From NCBI GenBank assembly GCA_038230515.1, contig JBBRND010000007.1, positions 62,001 through 126,000 on the forward strand: a stretch of 64,000 nt of DNA. Reading direction: 5' to 3'. This DNA comes from JAPLDB01 sp038230515 (lineage in GTDB: Bacteria; Bacteroidota; Bacteroidia; AKYH767-A; 2013-40CM-41-45). Below, one piece after another: positions 1 through 9,310 of this stretch. How positions within the stretch are numbered: the stretch's first letter is position 1; the number at the start of each line of letters is the position of its first letter. A program made the position numbers and the translations under genes. A model generated the notes under the pieces. It searched no databases, was not told the origin of the DNA, and saw only the letters and a program-made list of their open reading frames with translations.

Positions 1-3000
1 AGTTCCAATTAGTAATTGATCCGGCAGAAACGTTTGACTGATCCGTAAATGAAATCGTATTGAATTGGCAAACATTCCCTGAGTTTGAAAATGCAGAAAC
101 CGGAATTGGATTTACTGCCACCGTAACTGCATCAGTTGCCTGACATCCGGCAGCAGTTGTTACCAGCACACTATAAGTAGTAGTGATATTCGGTGTGATT
201 GATACTGATGCACCTGATAAATTTCCAGGAGTCCAATCGTAGGTAGCACCGCCTGTTGCAGTAAGAGTAGTATTGTCTCCAAAACAAATTGACTGATCAA
301 TACCTGCATCAGGAACAGGAAGCGGATTTACAATTACAGATGCAACGTCCTGCGCCACGCAGCCATTACCATCAGTAACTGTAACTGTATATGGAGTGGT
401 TACGTTCGGATTGATGTTGATAGTTGCTGTTGTCATTCCACCCGGACTCCATAGATACTGAACACCACCACTTGCTGTTAGAGAAGCACTTCCTCCATCA
501 CAAATTGCAGAATCCAATCCCGCATCTGCAGGCGGGAATGCCCATATAGATATATTCTGAGTGACTGTGTCTTTACATCCGGCATCGCTGGTAGTAATTA
601 ACTGAACATTAAAAGGTCCTGCAGCGGAATAAGTAGAAGAAGGATTCTGTGAAGTAGAAGTACCTGCATTTCCAAAGTTCCAACTCCAAGCCGTTATCGT
701 CCCTGAAATTATATTTGAGTTATCTATGAAAGAAACAGAATTACCTTCGCATACCGGAGCATTATTTGCAAAAGATGCAACTGGCAATGGATTCACGGTA
801 ACTACAGCAGTATCGTTGCCTGTGCAACCGAAAGCACTTGTTACCAATAAATAATAAGTTGTAGTTCCGGCAGGAGTAACAGTTAAAGAAGCAGTAGTGA
901 TATTTCCAGGAGTCCATAAATAGGTGTTTCCACCAGCGCCAACAAGTGTAGCACTGTTGCCTTTGCAAACTGCAAGATCGGGTCCGGCAACAGCATCTGG
1001 AAGCGGGTGTACGGTAACACTTACAGCATCGCTGTTAGTGCAGCCATTCGCATCAGTAACTGTAACAGTATAATTTTGTGTAGAAACGGGGCTTATGTTT
1101 ATTGATGCCGTAGTCAATCCACCGGGATTCCAAAGATATAATCCTCCGGCTCCTGCGCCACTTGCAGTAAGCGTTGTATTTGCTCCGTCACAAATTTCTC
1201 CGTCAGAACCTGCATTTGCAACAGGATTTGCATTCACAGTAATTGCTTGTGTAACGCTGTCTGTGCAACCTGCATTGGTAGTGATGTGCAACACAACTGT
1301 CGGTGTTCCCGGTGCAGAATAAGTACTAGAAGGATTTTGAGAAGTAGATGTTCCGGCACTTCCTCCTAATGTCCATTGCCATTGATTGATGGTTCCCGTG
1401 GATACATTCGATTGATCCGTGAAAGTTATATTACCGCCTTCACAAACTGGTCCTGAGTTTGTGAATGAAGCAACCGGTATTGGATTTACAGTTACCAGCA
1501 CGGCATCGGTATCAGGACATCCTCCTGCATTACTAACCTGTACCTGATATGTTGTTGTAACAGCAGGCGCAACAACAAGCGAAGCCGTTGTTTGACCGGT
1601 GCCTATCCAAAGAAAATTAGTGCCTCCAGTTGCGGTGAGAGTTGCAGATGAACCATCACATACTGACTGATCTGCTCCAGCATTCGCAACAGGAGCAGCG
1701 TTTACAGTTACCTGAACCTGATCCGTTGAAGTACAACCGGGACCTGAAGTTGCAGTCACAGTATATATCTGCGTTGAACCAGGTGAAACGGTTATTGAAG
1801 CACCCGAAATATTTCCCGGATTCCAGGTGTAAGTGCCGCCTGCACCCGCACCTGTTGCAGTAAGAGTTGTGCTTGCACCCTGGCAAATTGCAGCGTCAAC
1901 TCCTGCATTAGCCACAGGCATGGAGTTTACATTTATGGTTGCATTATCCGTATCCTGACAACCATTTACAGTAGTTACAGTAACTGTATAAACAGTAGTT
2001 ACAACTGGGCTATCAGTAATGCTCGCAGTATTTTGTCCGCTACTCCAAAGGTATGTTCCGCCAGGTCCTGCTCCGGTTGCGGTGAGGGTAGCCGAAGATC
2101 CGTTGCATACGCTTGCATCCAAACCTGCATCAGCAGTTGGGTTTGCATAAATGTTTATAGTGATGGTTGTATCATCTACACATCCGTTATTATCAGTAAC
2201 GGAGAGAAGAACATTGTAAGTCCCTGCCGCAGTAAATGTGTAAGAAGGATTTTGCGCAGTAGAAGTACTTCCACCACCATTATTAAAATTCCAATTCCAG
2301 TTAGAAATATTTCCGGATGTAAGTCCACTGTTAAAACTCGAAGCAATACCCTGACAAACACTTGTACCTGTAAAGTTCGCGACAGGAAGGGGAGCAATTA
2401 CTATTTGAAAAGTATGTTGACCATCGCAACCGGGACCTGCATTTGCAGCCAAGGTCACAGTGTAGCTTCCTGAACCGGAAAACGTATGCGCAGGGTTTTG
2501 TGATGTAGATGTGTTGTTGGCTCCGCTTGCAGGATCACCGAAATCCCAAGCCCACGAAAGAATAGAACCTCCACCATTTACAGTAGAGCCATCTGTAAAA
2601 TTAAACGTGCGACTACATACTGCCGCCATTGCAGAATTGAAAGTAACATTGGGGGCACCCGCACCTGCATTAACTACTACCTCATCAGTATCTGTACAAG
2701 ACAAATTCGGATTGGTAGAAACCTGTGATGACACGACAACCTGATAATTTCCAACTCCGACTCCGAGTAAATCCTGTCCGACAGTTCCGCCCGGTAACCA
2801 AGTGTATGTATAAGGTCCACCCATTGCACCCAATCCGATTGCATGAAGATTTGCGGTTCCACCACACAACACAGTTTGATCAGGACCTGCATTGGCAATG
2901 ACTCCGTGAACATTTATTATGTAAGTATAAATATTACTCTGGAAAGTAGGACAGGCATTGTCAGTAACGGTTGCTGTAAACACATGAGGATTGGTGAGTG

Positions 3001-4072
3001 TATCAGCATCCGTTGGTGACCAACAAAAGTGAGCAGTGTCACGATGGGTACTCGTAGTTGTGAGCGTTCCTCCAGGAATTCCGCCATTCCATGTTATCGT
3101 AGTGTTATCGGCAGCATCCAAATCTGCTGACCTTACAGTAAAGCAAAACGGAGCGTTGGAACAAGCAGTATAAATAAATCCAATTCCACCATTTATTCCT
3201 GTGAGGGTTGGTGGTTGATCGGTACAAGCTTCAACGATGATCTGTATGTCGCGCTCAACACTTCCTATCAACACTCCGTTTCTATATTCATCTGCTCTTA
3301 CAGCAATAACTGTTATTTGGGCTGCGTTTGCTAAAATGCGAATGTCGCCAGTCGCAGTGTTAAACCTGGTAGAATCGGGAGCGGTATAAGTTACAGGTTG
3401 GGTTGCTGACAAACCTGCAATGTAAGTAACATCATTTAACGCATCAGAGTGCGGGGTGTACATTGTAAAAGCGAGCGAGTCACCATCGGGATCGTACGCA
3501 CCGTGATTGAAAAACTGAACCTGTCCGGCACATAAAAACGCAACAGGCATATTTGTAAAGGTCGGAGAATTATCACATTGTACGGCTGCATTGTTCAGGG
3601 TTGCCTGCACATACAAACAGTAAGAAGAAGCTGTAGGGATATTGGTGATGGCAGAATTGCGGTTACATATTGCAGGGCTCATTCCAAAAGTCCAGTGATT
3701 ACATACGTAAGGTAAAGTTATATCCCCGTGATAATAGTTTGCTTCAATACCCATGATGGCGCTTGCAGCACTGGCACACCTTGTAACTGCGGTTGAACAG
3801 GTATGAGCTATTTCATTCGTTGAATCTTTATTCACTGTAATACTTAAACTTCCTCCACAAGGGGAAGTTCCTGCAATGGTGTATGATACGTTAACCGGAA
3901 TTCCTGCGCAATCTCTGTAGAGAGTGAAAAAGAAACGATAATTGTTTCCGCCAAGGCAGGAGTAAGTCAAGTCAGCACCTACCGCATGGCTTGCATAAGT
4001 TTCCTTTACGGATGAACAAAGAAGAATAACAACACAGAAAATAAATTGAAAGTAGAATAATTTCTTATTCAT
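1..4072 (-). CDS. Giant PKD/Ig-repeat surface protein, 5' part only (runs off left edge)
   Basis: The reading frame is open from an ATG at 4072 to the left edge, giving 1,357 visible residues with no stop. The start MNKKLFYFQF leads a signal peptide of about 28 residues. Residues of roughly 28-400 begin SHAVGADLTY and contain LYRDCAG, the N-terminal domain common on Bacteroidota secreted proteins that end in a gliding-motility C-terminal domain. Thirteen modules of 70-85 residues follow: eight Ig-like ones (pattern AGxDxxxCxGxxxTLTA, YxW, TVTVT, GC) and five PKD domains (WxWxFG, SxxQNPS, YxVxL). Two conserved cysteines per module suggest internal disulfides. The missing C-terminus probably carries a T9SS signal. 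Role as adhesin or matrix protein is inference. A TAGCTTTG box lies at 4175-4182 on the minus strand. Confidence 0.9.
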   Translation of the reverse strand, partial: MNKKLFYFQFIFCVVILLCSSVKETYASHAVGADLTYSCLGGNNYRFFFTLYRDCAGIPVNVSYTIAGTSPCGGSLSITVNKDSTNEIAHTCSTAVTRCASAASAIMGIEANYYHGDITLPYVCNHWTFGMSPAICNRNSAITNIPTASSYCLYVQATLNNAAVQCDNSPTFTNMPVAFLCAGQVQFFNHGAYDPDGDSLAFTMYTPHSDALNDVTYIAGLSATQPVTYTAPDSTRFNTATGDIRILANAAQITVIAVRADEYRNGVLIGSVERDIQIIVEACTDQPPTLTGINGGIGFIYTACSNAPFCFTVRSADLDAADNTTITWNGGIPGGTLTTTSTHRDTAHFCWSPTDADTLTNPHVFTATVTDNACPTFQSNIYTYIINVHGVIANAGPDQTVLCGGTANLHAIGLGAMGGPYTYTWLPGGTVGQDLLGVGVGNYQVVVSSQVSTNPNLSCTDTDEVVVNAGAGAPNVTFNSAMAAVCSRTFNFTDGSTVNGGGSILSWAWDFGDPASGANNTSTSQNPAHTFSGSGSYTVTLAANAGPGCDGQHTFQIVIAPLPVANFTGTSVCQGIASSFNSGLTSGNISNWNWNFNNGGGSTSTAQNPSYTFTAAGTYNVLLSVTDNNGCVDDTTITINIYANPTADAGLDASVCNGSSATLTATGAGPGGTYLWSSGQNTASITDSPVVTTVYTVTVTTVNGCQDTDNATINVNSMPVANAGVDAAICQGASTTLTATGAGAGGTYTWNPGNISGASITVSPGSTQIYTVTATSGPGCTSTDQVQVTVNAAPVANAGADQSVCDGSSATLTATGGTNFLWIGTGQTTASLVVAPAVTTTYQVQVSNAGGCPDTDAVLVTVNPIPVASFTNSGPVCEGGNITFTDQSNVSTGTINQWQWTLGGSAGTSTSQNPSSTYSAPGTPTVVLHITTNAGCTDSVTQAITVNANPVANAGSDGEICDGANTTLTASGAGAGGLYLWNPGGLTTASINISPVSTQNYTVTVTDANGCTNSDAVSVTVHPLPDAVAGPDLAVCKGNSATLVGAGGNTYLWTPGNITTASLTVTPAGTTTYYLLVTSAFGCTGNDTAVVTVNPLPVASFANNAPVCEGNSVSFIDNSNIISGTITAWSWNFGNAGTSTSQNPSSTYSAAGPFNVQLITTSDAGCKDTVTQNISIWAFPPADAGLDSAICDGGSASLTASGGVQYLWSPGGMTTATININPNVTTPYTVTVTDGNGCVAQDVASVIVNPLPVPDAGIDQSICFGDNTTLTATGGATYDWTPGNLSGASVSITPNITTTYSVLVTTAAGCQATDAVTVAVNPIPVSAFSNSGNVCQFNTISFTDQSNVSAGSITNWN

Positions 4073-4200
4073 AGCACGATGTTTTAGTTTTAAGAATCTG
4101 TTAGAAATAAAATTTTGAAATTGACTTCGTAAAAATAGGAATTATTTTAGTTCTGCAAGAATTATTTAACTCCTCAAAGCTAACTTTTTTCAACTGGAAA

Positions 4201-5421
4201 TCAGGTTTTTTTTGCTGAAATTGTTAATTCTATTGATGAACCTACGTTTTCAACTGGTGAATGGAATAAAAAGTAGAGTAAAACGACCACTGCACCGCTT
4301 GCTGAAACATAAAATAAAAACAATGGAGATGTCTTCGTCCAAAGAATTCCGGCTGCAACATTTGACAACAAAATTACGATACTCTGCATCCCTGAATAGA
4401 AGCCAAGTGCCGTTGCTTTCTCGTCAACGCGACAACTTTTGCTGATCCATGCTTTTGAAATTCCATCAGAGCACGCTGCAAAAATTCCGTAAACTAAAAA
4501 TGCGATAAAGAAGATGAAAGGAGAATTTGAATTGGGGAAAATGAAATAGGCGATTGCGAAAAATAATGTTCCGATGAGGTAAGAAAATTTCATTCCGAAC
4601 TTATCTGCTAAATGTCCGAAGGGAAGTGCGGCTAATGCAAACACGATGTTGTATAAAATATATGCCGTGAGGATAGTAGTGTCATTCAGTCTGCAATTCT
4701 TTCCTACCAGAAAGATGAACGCATCGGAAGAATTGAAAAGTGCGAAGAGTAAAAATCCAATTACAAGCTTTCGATATTCAGGAGAAGATTTTTTCCAGTA
4801 GCTGAACGAAGCAATTATTCCAGGAACATTTTTTTTCTTCGTGTGAATTTTCTTATTCTCCTTTATAATCCAGATAAGTGATACAGCAACTATTGCTGGA
4901 ATGAAGGCGATGAAAAATAAATTTCTGTAATTGCCGGGAAAGAAGTGCAAATACACTGCTGCTGCAATTACTCCAAGCACAGCCCCCGTTGTATCCATCG
5001 CTTTGTTGAGTCCGAAAATTTTTCCGCGATGCTCGGGAAGTGATTCATCGGCAAGCAGGGCATCACGCGCTCCGGTGCGTACTCCTTTTCCGAGACGATC
5101 AAGAGTTCTTGAAAAGAAAACCCAAATGGGAAGAGTGAAAAGCGCCATCATTGATTTTGAAACTGCGCTCATTGAATATCCCCATCTCACAAATCCTATT
5201 CTGTTTTGAAAATTATCTGAAAGTTTTCCGAAGTATGCTTTGGTTAAGCCGGAAACTGCTTCCGCTAGTCCTTCCAGCACTCCGATGTAAAATGCAGTGA
5301 AGCCAATTGTTGTAAGGTAAACTGGAAGAATAGGAATTAACATCTCGCTGCTGATGTCGTTGAATAGACTTACCAGCGAGAGTAGGATGACGGTTGTGGA
5401 AAATATCTTTTCTCTTTTCAA
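4201..5421 (-). CDS. MFS transporter
   Basis: This 406-residue protein has the hydrophobic pattern of a 12-helix major facilitator superfamily permease. The helix 1 region is followed by a loop like motif A, AYFGKLSDNFQNR, near residues 60-75, and the second half repeats this as GHLADKFGMK. The start must be at or near the TTG at 5421, because the first ATG inside the frame (residue 26) would cut into helix 1. It lies 7 bp after the stop of the alkaline phosphatase gene and is probably the last gene of a three-gene operon with two phosphatases. The substrate is unknown. A link to products released by the phosphatases (alcohols, nucleosides, phosphate esters) is inference from position only. 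Confidence 0.88.
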   Translation of the reverse strand: MKREKIFSTTVILLSLVSLFNDISSEMLIPILPVYLTTIGFTAFYIGVLEGLAEAVSGLTKAYFGKLSDNFQNRIGFVRWGYSMSAVSKSMMALFTLPIWVFFSRTLDRLGKGVRTGARDALLADESLPEHRGKIFGLNKAMDTTGAVLGVIAAAVYLHFFPGNYRNLFFIAFIPAIVAVSLIWIIKENKKIHTKKKNVPGIIASFSYWKKSSPEYRKLVIGFLLFALFNSSDAFIFLVGKNCRLNDTTILTAYILYNIVFALAALPFGHLADKFGMKFSYLIGTLFFAIAYFIFPNSNSPFIFFIAFLVYGIFAACSDGISKAWISKSCRVDEKATALGFYSGMQSIVILLSNVAAGILWTKTSPLFLFYVSASGAVVVLLYFLFHSPVENVGSSIELTISAKKT

Positions 5422-5428
5422 AAAAATA

Positions 5429-7165
5429 TTATTTCAGTATTTCTTTTAACGGCTTGCCTGTTGATCCGCTCGGGCTTTCGATGTTTAGAAGTGCTGCCAA
5501 TGTTGGAGCTACATCTGCAATAACAACTGAGCTTGGAGATTGCCCGTGGGGGATATTTGTTCCGAAAAATATTAAGGGCACATGGGTATCGTAACTGTAA
5601 GATGATCCGTGGGTGGTTCCTGTTTTTGAAATCCAGTCAATCCAACCCGGTTTTAGTTCTATCATTAAATCGGCTGAGCGGGTATCGTTGTAACCGTTTT
5701 GCAAAAAAGAAAAAATTCCGGTGCGGTTTGTTTGATGCTGAAGTTCATCGCAGGTAGCAACTTCTGCTACTCCATCAAATTGCTTTACAAACTGCGCGCA
5801 CTTGTCGCGCATTTCTTTTGCGTTTATTTTTTTCTCTTCAAGTAATTTCCGGTTGAGATAAATATCGTGTGCATTGGCGTGTTTCAGGTATTCATCAGCG
5901 CCATATTCTGTGTTCAGGTAAGCTTTTAGTGCGGCTACCATGGTATCGGATCTGAAGTTTTCTCCCGGCAGGTTGTGGTCGTGGTTGTAAATTGGGTTGG
6001 TGGCTGCGCCATGATCGGCAGTAAGGAATAAGAGGTAATTATTTTTTCCTATTGTGTTGTCGAGATATGTAAGCAGGTCGGCAAGATCGAGGTCGAGGCG
6101 GATGTAGGTGTCTTCAAGCTCGATGGCATTGGTGCCGTACATGTGCCCAACGTAATCGGTGGATGAAAAGCTGATGGCAAGAAAGTCTGTGTAATCTCCT
6201 TTGCCTAATTTTTCTCCTTCAATGGCTGCTTTTGCAAACATAGCGGTGAATGTGTTTCCGAATGGTGTTTTGCGAATCAGTTCTTCATCGAGCGGTTTTA
6301 TTTTAGGGAGGTCGTGAGGGAACACGGGGCTGGTTTCTCCTTTAAATAATCCTTCGTACGGATTATCATCGGCTGTGCTTTCTACATACGAGTCGGGATA
6401 TTTGAAAGTGTTCCAGGGTTCGGAAAGAAGAACGTCAACAAGTTTCTTATCATTGAAATCTGTTACCCATTTTGGTAAGCTGGGCATGTACCAGGTGCTG
6501 GTTACCCAGTTGTTTGTGAAGGGATCGTGCCAGTAGGCGGCATTGGCAGAGCGTCCTGCGGGAAGTATGGCTCCGCGATCTTTTAATGAAAGACTGATTA
6601 CTTTTGATTTGAAGTTGGTAGTGATGCGCAATTCATCGCAGATGGTGGTGGTGAGCAGATTTTTTGGAGACATTTTTCCGGAGATGGAGGTTGTGCCTAC
6701 CGGGTTCATGGTGGAGTCGCCTACGCAGTAAATTGTTTTGTTTTCTTTTCTATCGAACCACTCGTTTGAAATAATTCCGTTGTGTGATGGGGTGGTGCCG
6801 GTGTAAATACATGCGTGACCTGGCGCTGTGTAGGTGGGAACGTAGTTGTAATTGGCGTTTTCAAAAAGAAATCCTTCGCGGATGAGCCGCTTGAATCCTC
6901 CTTCAGAATATCTTTTTTCAAAACGAAAAAGATAATCATAACGCATTTGGTCAACTACGATGCCGACTACGAGTTTTGGTTTTGCAGCAGGAGTTGCAAC
7001 GGTGGCTAGGGGCGATATTGCGGCAGGATTTACAGTTGGGTGTGTGGGCGCTGCCTGCACGCGGGCATGGTAGCTCTTTTGCTTGACTTGTGCTGAGGCG
7101 GAGATTGAAATAATAAATGCTGAGAGAAGAGAAATTAAAATTCTTTTCGAAATATTTTTGGTCAT
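5429..7165 (-). CDS. pafA: PafA-type alkaline phosphatase, secreted
   Basis: Alkaline phosphatase superfamily protein of 578 residues that hydrolyses phosphate esters outside the cytoplasm. Residues 1-25 form a signal peptide ending ISASA. The metal ligand Asp72 sits in VVDQMRYDY, the Thr nucleophile lies in VPTYTAPGH (about residue 113), and SNEWFD near 133 supplies the Asn that contacts phosphate in PafA. SLKDRGAILPAG (193-204) contains the Lys and Arg that mark the monoesterase PafA rather than the diesterase NPP branch. TADHGAATNP and THGSSYSYDTHVP give the remaining metal-site His and Asp residues. The second gene of an operon between a PAP2 phosphatase and an MFS carrier. The family assignment is firm; the natural substrate is unknown. 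Confidence 0.9.
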   Translation of the reverse strand: MTKNISKRILISLLSAFIISISASAQVKQKSYHARVQAAPTHPTVNPAAISPLATVATPAAKPKLVVGIVVDQMRYDYLFRFEKRYSEGGFKRLIREGFLFENANYNYVPTYTAPGHACIYTGTTPSHNGIISNEWFDRKENKTIYCVGDSTMNPVGTTSISGKMSPKNLLTTTICDELRITTNFKSKVISLSLKDRGAILPAGRSANAAYWHDPFTNNWVTSTWYMPSLPKWVTDFNDKKLVDVLLSEPWNTFKYPDSYVESTADDNPYEGLFKGETSPVFPHDLPKIKPLDEELIRKTPFGNTFTAMFAKAAIEGEKLGKGDYTDFLAISFSSTDYVGHMYGTNAIELEDTYIRLDLDLADLLTYLDNTIGKNNYLLFLTADHGAATNPIYNHDHNLPGENFRSDTMVAALKAYLNTEYGADEYLKHANAHDIYLNRKLLEEKKINAKEMRDKCAQFVKQFDGVAEVATCDELQHQTNRTGIFSFLQNGYNDTRSADLMIELKPGWIDWISKTGTTHGSSYSYDTHVPLIFFGTNIPHGQSPSSVVIADVAPTLAALLNIESPSGSTGKPLKEILK

Positions 7166-7175
7166 TGATGGTTTA

Positions 7176-7769
7176 TTATGGTGAGTTGGGTTTTATTTTT
7201 TTCAGATCGAACCGGGCTTCATACATAAAATAGATGCGCGCGAAAATATAACTTAGTACGGAACCAAAAATTATTCCTGCAATAACATCTAAGGGGTAAT
7301 GACAGCCGAGATAAATGCGGCTGTATGAAACAAGAATGCAATAACTCATCAGTATCAATCCCAATCTTCTGACTCTTCTTCCCGCAATGAGAATAAGAAA
7401 AACGGAAAGGGCAAAAGAGTTTGATGCATGAGAGGAAAAAAATCCGAACGAGCCGCCACATTCTCCATTTACCAAATGTATTTGCGAGATAAGATCGGGA
7501 TTATGGCAGGGGCGCAACCTGTGCACCCAATTTTTTACAAGGCCTGATGATATTTGATCGCTCACGGTTATCATTAAAGCAATCATCACCACAATTAAAA
7601 TTGCTTTGTGCTTAAAATGACGGATGATTAAATAAAGCAGCACTGCATAAAATGGAACCCACACGAAACGGTTGCTTGCCCAGTACATAATGAAATCGAA
7701 AAAGGCGTTGTGCTTTCCGTTCAGGAAGAGAAAAAGTTTTTGATCGAGAGAAGTGAGCAGGGAAAGCAA
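7176..7769 (-). CDS. PAP2-family membrane phosphatase
   Basis: Type 2 phosphatidic acid phosphatase family protein of 197 residues with about five or six membrane helices. The three active-site motifs are visible: KNWVHRLRP (KX6RP), SSHASNSF in place of the usual PSGH, and SRIYLGCHYPLD (SRX5HX3D). It likely dephosphorylates a lipid phosphate such as undecaprenyl pyrophosphate or phosphatidic acid at the outer face of the inner membrane. The frame starts at a TTG at 7769; no ATG or GTG in frame would keep the first helix. A TACCTTTG promoter box ends only 5 nt upstream, so the message may be leaderless. First gene of the operon with pafA and the MFS transporter. Confidence 0.87.
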   Translation of the reverse strand: MLSLLTSLDQKLFLFLNGKHNAFFDFIMYWASNRFVWVPFYAVLLYLIIRHFKHKAILIVVMIALMITVSDQISSGLVKNWVHRLRPCHNPDLISQIHLVNGECGGSFGFFSSHASNSFALSVFLILIAGRRVRRLGLILMSYCILVSYSRIYLGCHYPLDVIAGIIFGSVLSYIFARIYFMYEARFDLKKIKPNSP

Positions 7770-7774
7770 GCGCG

Positions 7775-7782
7775 CAAAGGTA
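7775..7782 (-). promoter_or_regulatory. Candidate -7 box TACCTTTG
   Basis: The minus strand reads TACCTTTGC, matching the Bacteroidota consensus TAnnTTTG with the extra C seen at several other promoters in this window. It ends 5 nt before the TTG start of the PAP2 gene. No clear -33 element was found. Confidence 0.45.
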
Positions 7783-7997
7783 AAAGAAGCGGTAACTTAT
7801 TTTGCTTCGCGATAAATGGGTTGTGAACGCACAAAAAATTTCATCAGCAAAAATATTTTTTTGATCGCTGATTTTCTTTTCACACAAAATTTTCAGGAGA
7901 AAAAATGTCAATTGCAAAGGGGGGCGCCATAATATAATTTAGCTATGTGTCAAGTAGGCATATGCCTACTCTGTCACTTTTTTTTTATACGTATTTT

Positions 7998-8186
7998 AAC
8001 CGTAATTCAGAAAAAACTAATCGTAATTCTATAAAAACTAATCGTAATTTAAGTAAAACTAATCGTAAATCATCATAAACTAATCGTAATTTTAGTAAAA
8101 CTAACCGTAAATATCTATAAACTAATCGTAATTCTATAAAAACTAACCGTAAATCGGCAAAAATTAACCGTAATTCCGCATAAAAT
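7998..8186. repeat. 21-bp tandem array A, nine units
   Basis: Nine head-to-tail units of exactly 21 bp. The plus-strand core is AAYCGTAAWT followed by a variable stretch of 5-6 bases and AAAACT. The core is nearly invariant while the middle varies. The array lies 30 bp past the stop of the 8216-9157 gene and about 215 bp upstream of the PAP2 gene. The same unit occurs in inverted orientation at 28129-28338. Because 21 is divisible by three, a frame of LRLVxxx heptads stays open through it. I regard that as a by-product. Confidence 0.95.
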
Positions 8187-8215
8187 CGCAAATTTAAGCT
8201 GAAAACAAGAAAAAT

Positions 8216-9157
8216 TTAATTGTTAAACCGAGCCTCGTATTTAATTTCTGCGGTCTTGCTTTCGTTTAGAAGCGTGAGAGTGCCGTAGCCATGAGCGATA
8301 ATAAAGCTCTCAGAAGGAAGAACAGTTTCAAAAGTCCCAATTGCATTCTTTCCACGAAAAATTTTGAACGGCATGCTGCTAATGTTTGCCAGTTCGCTGC
8401 CTTTCACCAAATGTTGCAGCGTTTTTTTCTGCCCCTGCCCCAGCTTGCCGCGATAAATTCGTGGCGCGCGTTTGCTGCTGTCAATAACATAACCCCAATC
8501 GCCTGCCTTGTGCGGATTTTTCGGAAAAAATTTTACAAGATAGCTGCCGATAGTGCGCAGATTTTTTTTCACCGCTCTAAATTTCAAATCGCGATTTCCA
8601 AATTCGGTTTCCTTATTTTTATTTGCCTGCTCAAGATCGGAGTGAAATGTTTCCGCATCGTTCGCATCCGATTTATCCGAAGCGAGATCAATATTATTTT
8701 CATCCAAAAAACTTTGCAGCGGACTGGTGCCCGGTGCATACAATTCATGTTTGCTGATAAAATTGCCCACCTGCATTTTGCGCGCAATGAAACCAACACC
8801 ATGCACAACGCGATGCCGGTTATTTACGGTAACTCCCCAATCGCCCAACTGGCGCGGGTTATCAATGAACAAGCGTTTGAGAAACTGCACACAATTTTTG
8901 TAATTCTTAAACGGAGTTCGGAATAAATTGTCGCGGTCTTGCCTTAACTTCTCCGCACTTTTCGAGAACTTCTCCCCATTATCATGAGCAGCCGAAGCAT
9001 CCGCGCAAGCCGCATCATCATCAGCCAGCACAATATCCTGCTGCGCAAGCAACGGACGGATGACGCTGGAAGCCCCGTCAGCCGTATCTTTTGCAAGCAC
9101 ACTGCCAAACAGCTTCAGTAATTTCGGAAACGATGTAGGGAAAGATAAACGAGCCAT
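8216..9157 (-). CDS. Hypothetical protein with two GDWG modules
   Basis: A 313-residue protein with no signal peptide and no membrane helix. I do not recognise a function, though proteins with this layout seem to recur in Bacteroidota. Residues of about 75-110 (QFLKRLFIDNPRQLGDWGVTV) and 195-225 (SYLVKFFPKNPHKAGDWGYVI) are two copies of one module: a helical lead, then NP, K/RQL or KA, and GDWG followed by a hydrophobic strand. The C-terminal 80 residues look beta-rich. The N-terminal segment is rich in Ala and Asp. The ATG at 9157 is preceded by a TACATTTGC box at 9204-9211. It is followed directly by the 21-bp array. It stands alone in transcription terms, as the obgE operon upstream ends at 9311. 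Confidence 0.8.
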   Translation of the reverse strand: MARLSFPTSFPKLLKLFGSVLAKDTADGASSVIRPLLAQQDIVLADDDAACADASAAHDNGEKFSKSAEKLRQDRDNLFRTPFKNYKNCVQFLKRLFIDNPRQLGDWGVTVNNRHRVVHGVGFIARKMQVGNFISKHELYAPGTSPLQSFLDENNIDLASDKSDANDAETFHSDLEQANKNKETEFGNRDLKFRAVKKNLRTIGSYLVKFFPKNPHKAGDWGYVIDSSKRAPRIYRGKLGQGQKKTLQHLVKGSELANISSMPFKIFRGKNAIGTFETVLPSESFIIAHGYGTLTLLNESKTAEIKYEARFNN

Positions 9158-9203
9158 GCATTTTTATTTTGGGGTTGAGAAGAATAACCAAACGCGCGCA
9201 AGG

Positions 9204-9211
9204 CAAATGTA
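9204..9211 (-). promoter_or_regulatory. Candidate -7 box TACATTTG
   Basis: The minus strand reads TACATTTGC, a full match to TAnnTTTG plus C, 46 nt upstream of the ATG of the GDWG-module gene. Confidence 0.45.
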
Positions 9212-9310
9212 AAAATGATTGAAGTGAGAAAAAAGTTGTGTTGAAAAAGAATATTGAAAAACTTTCAAAGCAATTTCTTTTCTGAATAATCACTGACGGT
9301 TAACAACTCC

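Noticed and set aside
2033..2473. 146-residue plus-strand frame inside the giant PKD gene
   Set aside because: Overlaps the continuous minus-strand frame with clear PKD/Ig modules.
7985..8191. 68-residue minus-strand frame of LRLVxxx heptads through array A
   Set aside because: The period of 21 bp keeps any frame open if no stop falls in the unit. There is no promoter or ribosome-binding site, and the core shows DNA-level, not codon-level, conservation.
8291..8926. 211-residue plus-strand frame opposite the GDWG-module gene
   Set aside because: It lies antisense to a frame with a promoter box and repeated motifs, and its product has no recognisable features.
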